Assembly: GCF_011075055.1 (NCBI RefSeq)
Contig: NW_025401108.1
Location: 62,001 to 126,000, forward strand
Direction: 5' to 3'
Source of the DNA: Mangifera indica
Taxonomy: Eukaryota > Streptophyta > Magnoliopsida > Sapindales > Anacardiaceae
Length of the DNA stretch: 64,000 nucleotides
Position numbers and translations under genes: made by a program. The notes beneath the pieces are model-generated. The model had not been told where the DNA came from. It saw only the letters and a list, made by a program, of their open reading frames with translations, and ran no database searches. This document shows, in pieces, positions 58,831 through 64,000 of this stretch (the stretch's first letter is position 1; each line of letters opens with the position of its first letter).

Positions 58831-60606
58831 TATAAACTGAATGATCTCAATGATTAATGTGCAACTTATATAAACCAAATGGTAATAAACACTTAATCAT
58901 AAATGTATGCAAAAATATGCAACTGATATAGACTAAATAACCTCAATGATTAATTAATAAACATCATCCAGACATCATAAATGTCTGAAATCTAACATTA
59001 ACAAAAACTAGTGCAAGAAGCGACATGAGAATGTTTTGTAAAGAATAGGAAGGGTATTTATATGGTGGGATGTGGGGAAATTGCAAAAATAAAAATAAAA
59101 AATCTTTGCACCCCGCTCATTACCCAACGGTCAAATATTGTTTTCTAACTGTCATTTGATCGTTGGGAAAATTTTTTTTTAATGTTTTTAAACATTAGGG
59201 TTCACTCCGAAGGCCCACATCTTTAGAGCTCGAACTTTGTGGGAAAGTTATGAGTTTAGATTCTCTTCCTTCGGCCTAACCCAATTTGGGGCTACCTCCT
59301 ATTTGGTTCGAGCTAAGGCTAGGCTTCGGGCCGAGGCCCTAAGAGCACCTCAACTACAATGTTAATACATCATGAATATGTGTTGTTGATAACTTAAAAC
59401 TATAATGGTATTTTAATTCCATCTTTAGGATGCTTCAATTGGAGGGGGTGATATCTTCTTCTTCTAAAATATAAAAAGAAAAACATGTTACAATTATCTA
59501 ATCCACTACAAGAGATGTGCAAAGGAATGTGAATTAATTATAGGTTACACCAACCATCTTTAATGACAGCGCTATCGCACCATCAATGGAAGACATTACA
59601 CCTACCTTAACCTATAATCATATGTTACTTGGGAATACATCCAATTTTCAACCTCTTCTCTCTTTATGTTATTTGGTGGCATCTTAATTCCATCATCATC
59701 TTAACTTCATTGCTATAAGATTTGACAGGTCAATGTGAGTACATCAACTTGTTAATTAAAGTGATGATGATAAGATATAAAGAGAATTAACAAAGGTTGT
59801 GAGGCTCCACAATCTTTGTTTAATTGCCTTGAAACTTAGCATCCCATCCCATGGACAACTTATTAATTACAAAATTAAATGCAAGAAGCAACAAATTTTC
59901 TGTTTTCTGAAAACAATTATACATTGTCAAGTACCCCCCATTGTAGTTAACAAGGTCACAAAAATAATACCTCAAAATCCCAAATCTTAATTTCACTATT
60001 ACCTTTGAGATCTTTTCCCAAACAAACATCCATCAAAATCATAGGGAAATTATTGAATTGTTGCAAAATTAGTATTATTAAAATGGGTGCATACTTTCTA
60101 AATTAGTAAATTCTAGTGGGTTCTTCATTAATATAAATCTAATAATCATAGTGAATTATTTTTTAAAAAATTAGAAATATTTAAATTTAATGAATTTGTT
60201 ATTTTCAAATTTGATTAAGAAAAAGAGAGAGAGAGAGAGAGAAAATAAGTTTAAAGTTCCTAAGATATGAGAATGTGTTCAATATTTTTTTTTGAAAAAA
60301 TAATATCATGAAAATGAAAATAAGCACAATGGGTTGAGTAGAATATTTAAAATGAGTTTTAAAATAAATATGTTCAATTTTTTTTAATAAAAATAACTAA
60401 TTTTTGTATAAATTAAAAATGATTTTTTAAACTTTTCTTCGTAAAAGATGTGAAAGGATTTTAACATATTTCTAATACAAAACAATTTTATGAATTAATT
60501 TTCGAATAATTTTGTTTAATCATTTAAAAAATGAGAGAAAAGTAATCTGAAGAATGATGATTGATTTCATTTATTAACTATTAATTATGTTTAAAAACTA
60601 AAATAA
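58831..60606. other. Gene-free stretch
   Basis: 59170-59350 is less AT-rich (GGCTTCGGGCCGAGGCCC lies near 59320-59340) but has no coding motif. A (GA)n tract lies at about 60223-60242. No element ends were identified. Confidence 0.4.
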
Positions 60607-60615
60607 TATTAATTA

Positions 60616-61497
60616 GGCCAAAAGACTTATACCCACCCAAGGTATAGGGCATCACAAATTTATATTTGTTAAGTTTTGAAAATTCAAATATTCATTCGTC
60701 AACTATTAAAGTTAACAAAAGCTGCTAACATTTAATATTAAAAAATAAAATTTTATGTTATTTTTCTGATAAATTTAAAAAATTAACAATTTTTTTCTAA
60801 CTCTAAGATTTAAAAACTTCACTTTTTTCCTGTTAGGGTTAACTAAAGAATGCACCACAGTTCATGACAATGAAATCTCTCCAGATGTCTTCTCTAAGGT
60901 CAATGACAAATGGCCCAGTGCTCTCTCCCTCAATCAGAGAAACAAATCGACAGAGACGATTTATGATAAATGAATCGTGAGAAGACAAATCCAACCGATT
61001 CATCTCTCTGATGATTGAATCATGAGAGTAGATGGACTTCCATGGCTTTGGAGTTGGCAAAGACAAACGATGGCTCCCATCATTGAATCAAAGCATGGGT
61101 GGACAAAACGCACAACCTATCCTTTGATTTGATAATTCTTCAATCGTTGTTCTTCAAGGAGAGTACCAGGAAAGGGAGAGAGTGTTAGTGAAGAAGATGA
61201 GTGGGAAGTTGAAGCCGATTGATGGAGAAGGAAGAAAAAAATAAACTTTAAAAGAGGAAAGTGAAATTTTTAAAACTTAAAATTGAAAAAAAAAAATTGT
61301 AAATTTTTAAAATTTATAAAGATAAAAATGGGATAAAATTTTATCTTCTAATATTAAATATTAAATAACAATTACATTTTTTAAACTAATTAATTTGATT
61401 AATTTTTATCATTGATGAATAGATTTTTTAATTTTTAAAATTTAATTAATAAAAATTTAAAAATATACTACATTGCGTGAGAATAAATATTTTGACC
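60616..61497. mobile_element. Hairpin Mutator-type MITE, copy 5
   Basis: The left end GGCCAAAAGACTTATACCCA and the eroded inverted right end GGTCAAAATATTTATTCTCA are flanked by a perfect 9-bp duplication TATTAATTA (60607-60615 and 61498-61506). The loop (about 60840-61210) includes GATTCAT/ATGAATC and GAGAGA phrases rather than GTCTTC. Non-coding. Confidence 0.87.
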
Positions 61498-61506
61498 TAT
61501 TAATTA

Positions 61507-63318
61507 AGACGTGAATGACCTAATTAATTATAAAATATTGATCAATTTAAGAGATCAGGATTCAGGAGGCAATGAACCGCCTTAAAGTATGTGCGAATTT
61601 GGTGATTTTAAAATTTAGATTTCCTTGCACCCAAACATCCTTCCACATCTAAGAACTGACTTTTCTAGGGTTTTAAAGTTTTATTTTTGCCCCTTTAATC
61701 TTATATTTTTCAGTTTTAAAAACTGCCCTTTTTTTTTTATTTTAGTTTCTCATAATTTTTTTTATATATCAGTTACCCACTAACTTTGTGAAAAATTTTA
61801 ATTTGACTCTAGATCTTTATTTCTAACTATTTCTCTTTGGCAATTTCTTTTCCATTGCCAAGCTTGATCTTCGAGATGTCCCCCCTCCTGGTCTCTCTCT
61901 CTTCTCTTTTTGATTGACGAAGATTATTCTAAAATATGATTAAAGTTACGAGACAGAAATAAAATTTAAAAATTTAAAAATAATTATAAAATTTAAATTT
62001 AAATGAAATATATAAATAATATTTTTATCTTTAAAAATAATAATTAAAATTAATAAATAAATAAATTTTTAAAAATTAATAATCTTTGAGTTAGAATAAG
62101 TCTTTCCACTTACAAGATAATCTTAATTTCTTTTGTAATAAGACAAAATAGGGGGTGAAATTGAAGTTGTGATAATCACATCAATTTTGTCTTTTCCAAT
62201 AATCAAAATTCATGAGTCACTCCTAGACAAGTTCTATTTCCACCAAACATGGTCATTAAATAATCTCTTAAACTTGTCTTAACTCCAAATAACAAATACT
62301 TTAGCACCTTCGAAATGCTGCTGTGAGACACGATCCGTGGCACGTGGCACAAAACCAATATTTAATAATTCGAGGAAAGGGACTAGTGCTACCGTGCGCC
62401 GTGTCTGCCAGACGGTGAACGTTAGTCCCTTGGAAAATGCGCCAATCGTGACAACTGAACGTGGTATGAGTTAACCTGACGGAGATGGGTGACGGCTGTA
62501 TTGTCCATGTGTGGTCCCTACATTGGCTGATGAAAGCTAACTGGATGCTAACGTGCACGGTTGGACGCATTTATGGCGATTTTCAAAATTGAATTGGGGA
62601 CTCAGATTAAGTTAGGAAAAAGGGCGTCGTTTTCAGAAGATTTACGATTTTGGGATTATTATTAATTTTTATAGGCAGTTCATCGTTGATAACGGTGAAG
62701 CATTACACGTGTCGAAATGGGTAGAGAGTAGTGTGCTTCCCCATTAATACTGTATGGTTTCTTTAATTACTTACTGAGATACGGTAGTTGACATTTTAAA
62801 AAAATTTTCTGTTTGAATTTTCAATTTTTCTAGTCATCCATTAATTTTAATAATAAATAGGTATTTTATGAATTTATATAAAATATAATTCTTAAAATAA
62901 TTTCTAAAAGCGTGGCTTCTTCTGCTCCTTTTTTTAATATATAAGATTTATTAAGTTTAGTGATATTAGATACGGACATGTGACTTTAATGCGATTATAC
63001 GAGAAATTAATCCTAAATAAATTAGTCAATTAAACGGTGAAAATATTTTTTTATTATCTAAAAAATAAAATAATAATTTAAATTGAATGAAACAAAATTT
63101 ATTAATTTAAATGTATATCAAATAATAAAATAAAAATTTTAAATTCTAAAAAATAAAAAAATTATTGTTTCTTCAAAGTTGAAGTGAAAAATTATTATTT
63201 GGGTTAATAATATCATGGAATAAAAAATAATGATAATTAATGAAATGAGAATACATGCATGTGTTCAATCCAAAATGTGCATATATTTCTTCCTACATAA
63301 TAATATCAATTAAATAAA
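61507..63318. other. Intergenic DNA with a GC-richer, G-box-containing block
   Basis: 62290-62760 stands out by higher GC and contains CACGTGGC at 62341 and ACACGTGTCG near 62706, both G-box/ABRE-like. No coding sequence is attached on either side within the window. 61560-61930 is AT-rich with pyrimidine runs. Possibly an old promoter. Confidence 0.4.
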
Positions 63319-64000
63319 GGCCAAATGACTATGTCCCACCCAAGGTTTGGTGTAAATCTAACTTTTAATTTATTAATTATCAAAAGTTCAAATATTCATC
63401 TATACGTTAAATTTCAATATTATTGTTAAGGGTAAAATTATTATTTAATAAAAATATTTTAAAAAAACTAAAATTTATCACATTTTCTCTCTTAGATTTA
63501 AAAAATAACAAATTTCCTCTAACAAAAGTTTGAAAAACTTCATTTCTCTCTAGGTTTGTCCAGCACACTATCGGTGGCTGAAGATTGTAGCATTCTCTTT
63601 CTCTTCCTTCCTCCTGGTTTCTTTCTCAGCGATGCTCCATTTTTTACCATTATCAACCGATAAAATTGGCCGATGAAAATGAACCGTTCAAATTTCACTG
63701 TTATTGTTAAGGGTAAAATTATTATTTAATAAAAATATTTTAAAAAAACAAAAAATTTATCACATTTTCTTCCATAGATTTAAAAAATAACAAATTTTGT
63801 CTACCAAAAGTTTGAAAAGCTTCATTTCTCTCTAGGTTTGTCCAGCACACTATCGGTGGCCGAAGACTGTAGCATTCTCTTTCTCTTCCTTCCTCCTGGT
63901 TTCTTTCTCAACGATGCTCCATTTTTTACCATTATCAACCGATGAAATTGATCGATAAAGATGAATCGTTCATCTCCTGATGAAGACACCATTTGTTTTC
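63319..64000. mobile_element. Hairpin Mutator-type MITE, left part (cut by window end)
   Basis: It begins GGCCAAATGACTATGTCCCA, preceded by TTAAATAAA as a possible left target duplication. It continues with the family's left arm. The right end lies beyond 64000. An internal tandem duplication is annotated separately. Confidence 0.8.
63409..63979. repeat. Tandem duplication, period 281 bp, in the MITE arm
   Basis: Unit 1 (63409-63689) and unit 2 (63690-about 63979) match closely through the phrases TTATTGTTAAGGGTAAAATT and TCCAGCACACTATCGGTGG. Confidence 0.92.

Noticed and set aside
1..64000. tRNA, rRNA, CRISPR or bacterial-type defence systems
   Set aside because: Read for these on both strands; no B-box, cloverleaf, spacer-repeat array or operon-like gene cluster was seen. 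A tRNA scan program would be needed to exclude tRNAs fully.

Overview
The window is nuclear DNA from a flowering plant, very probably a eudicot tree or shrub. It is strongly AT-rich, its genes are broken by many short introns with GT/GC-AG borders, and every recognisable protein belongs to a plant family: ABCC transporter, sieve-element-occlusion protein, CC-NB-LRR, DUF4220/DUF594. No rRNA or tRNA gene, CRISPR array or bacterial-type operon was seen. Exon models below were built by reading splice sites and checking that phases join.

Layout. 0-5 kb: gene-poor, with a broken copy of the last ABCC exon (1.3-1.9 kb) and a hairpin Mutator-type MITE with a Tourist-like MITE nested in it (2.85-4.17 kb). 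5.1-6.2 kb: four-exon HAD phosphatase of the PHOSPHO1-like/pyrophosphatase family (+). 6.36-7.12 kb: second hairpin MITE, just behind that gene. 8.8-14.5 kb: complete 12-exon ABCC transporter (-), about 1,482 aa. 14.76-21.02 kb: a decayed large Mutator-like element (MULE) with a dead transposase, beginning about 210 bp upstream of the ABCC start codon. 21-29 kb: no genes; decayed Ty1/copia pieces and simple repeats. 29.3-30.4 kb: third hairpin MITE. 30.4-33.8 kb: CC-NB-LRR resistance-type gene (-) with an in-frame stop and ruined nucleotide-binding motifs; a second, much shorter copy and its upstream region lie at 36.1-37.8 kb behind a copia fragment. 39.0-41.6 kb: DUF4220/DUF594 protein (-). 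42-43.4 kb: nested transposon ends and an unrecognised gene fragment. 44.2-46.7 kb: six-exon sieve-element-occlusion (SEO) gene (-), whose 5' flank is duplicated at 47.6-49.6 kb and filled with nested MITEs. 49.6-64 kb: no gene found; two more complete hairpin MITEs, one truncated by the window edge, a hAT-like MITE and unclassified repeats.

The four apparently intact genes (phosphatase, ABCC, DUF4220, SEO) have no obvious shared pathway; this is ordinary plant gene scatter. The unifying theme is transposons. At least five complete copies of one hairpin family carry 9-bp target duplications, and a degraded transposase-bearing MULE has related ends. Local duplication also left relics of the ABCC, NLR and SEO genes beside their parents. 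I found no convincing new biological system. The best leads are the hairpin MULE family with its GTCTTC-rich loops, the NLR whose P-loop and kinase-2 motifs are gone, and the GC-AG intron in the phosphatase.
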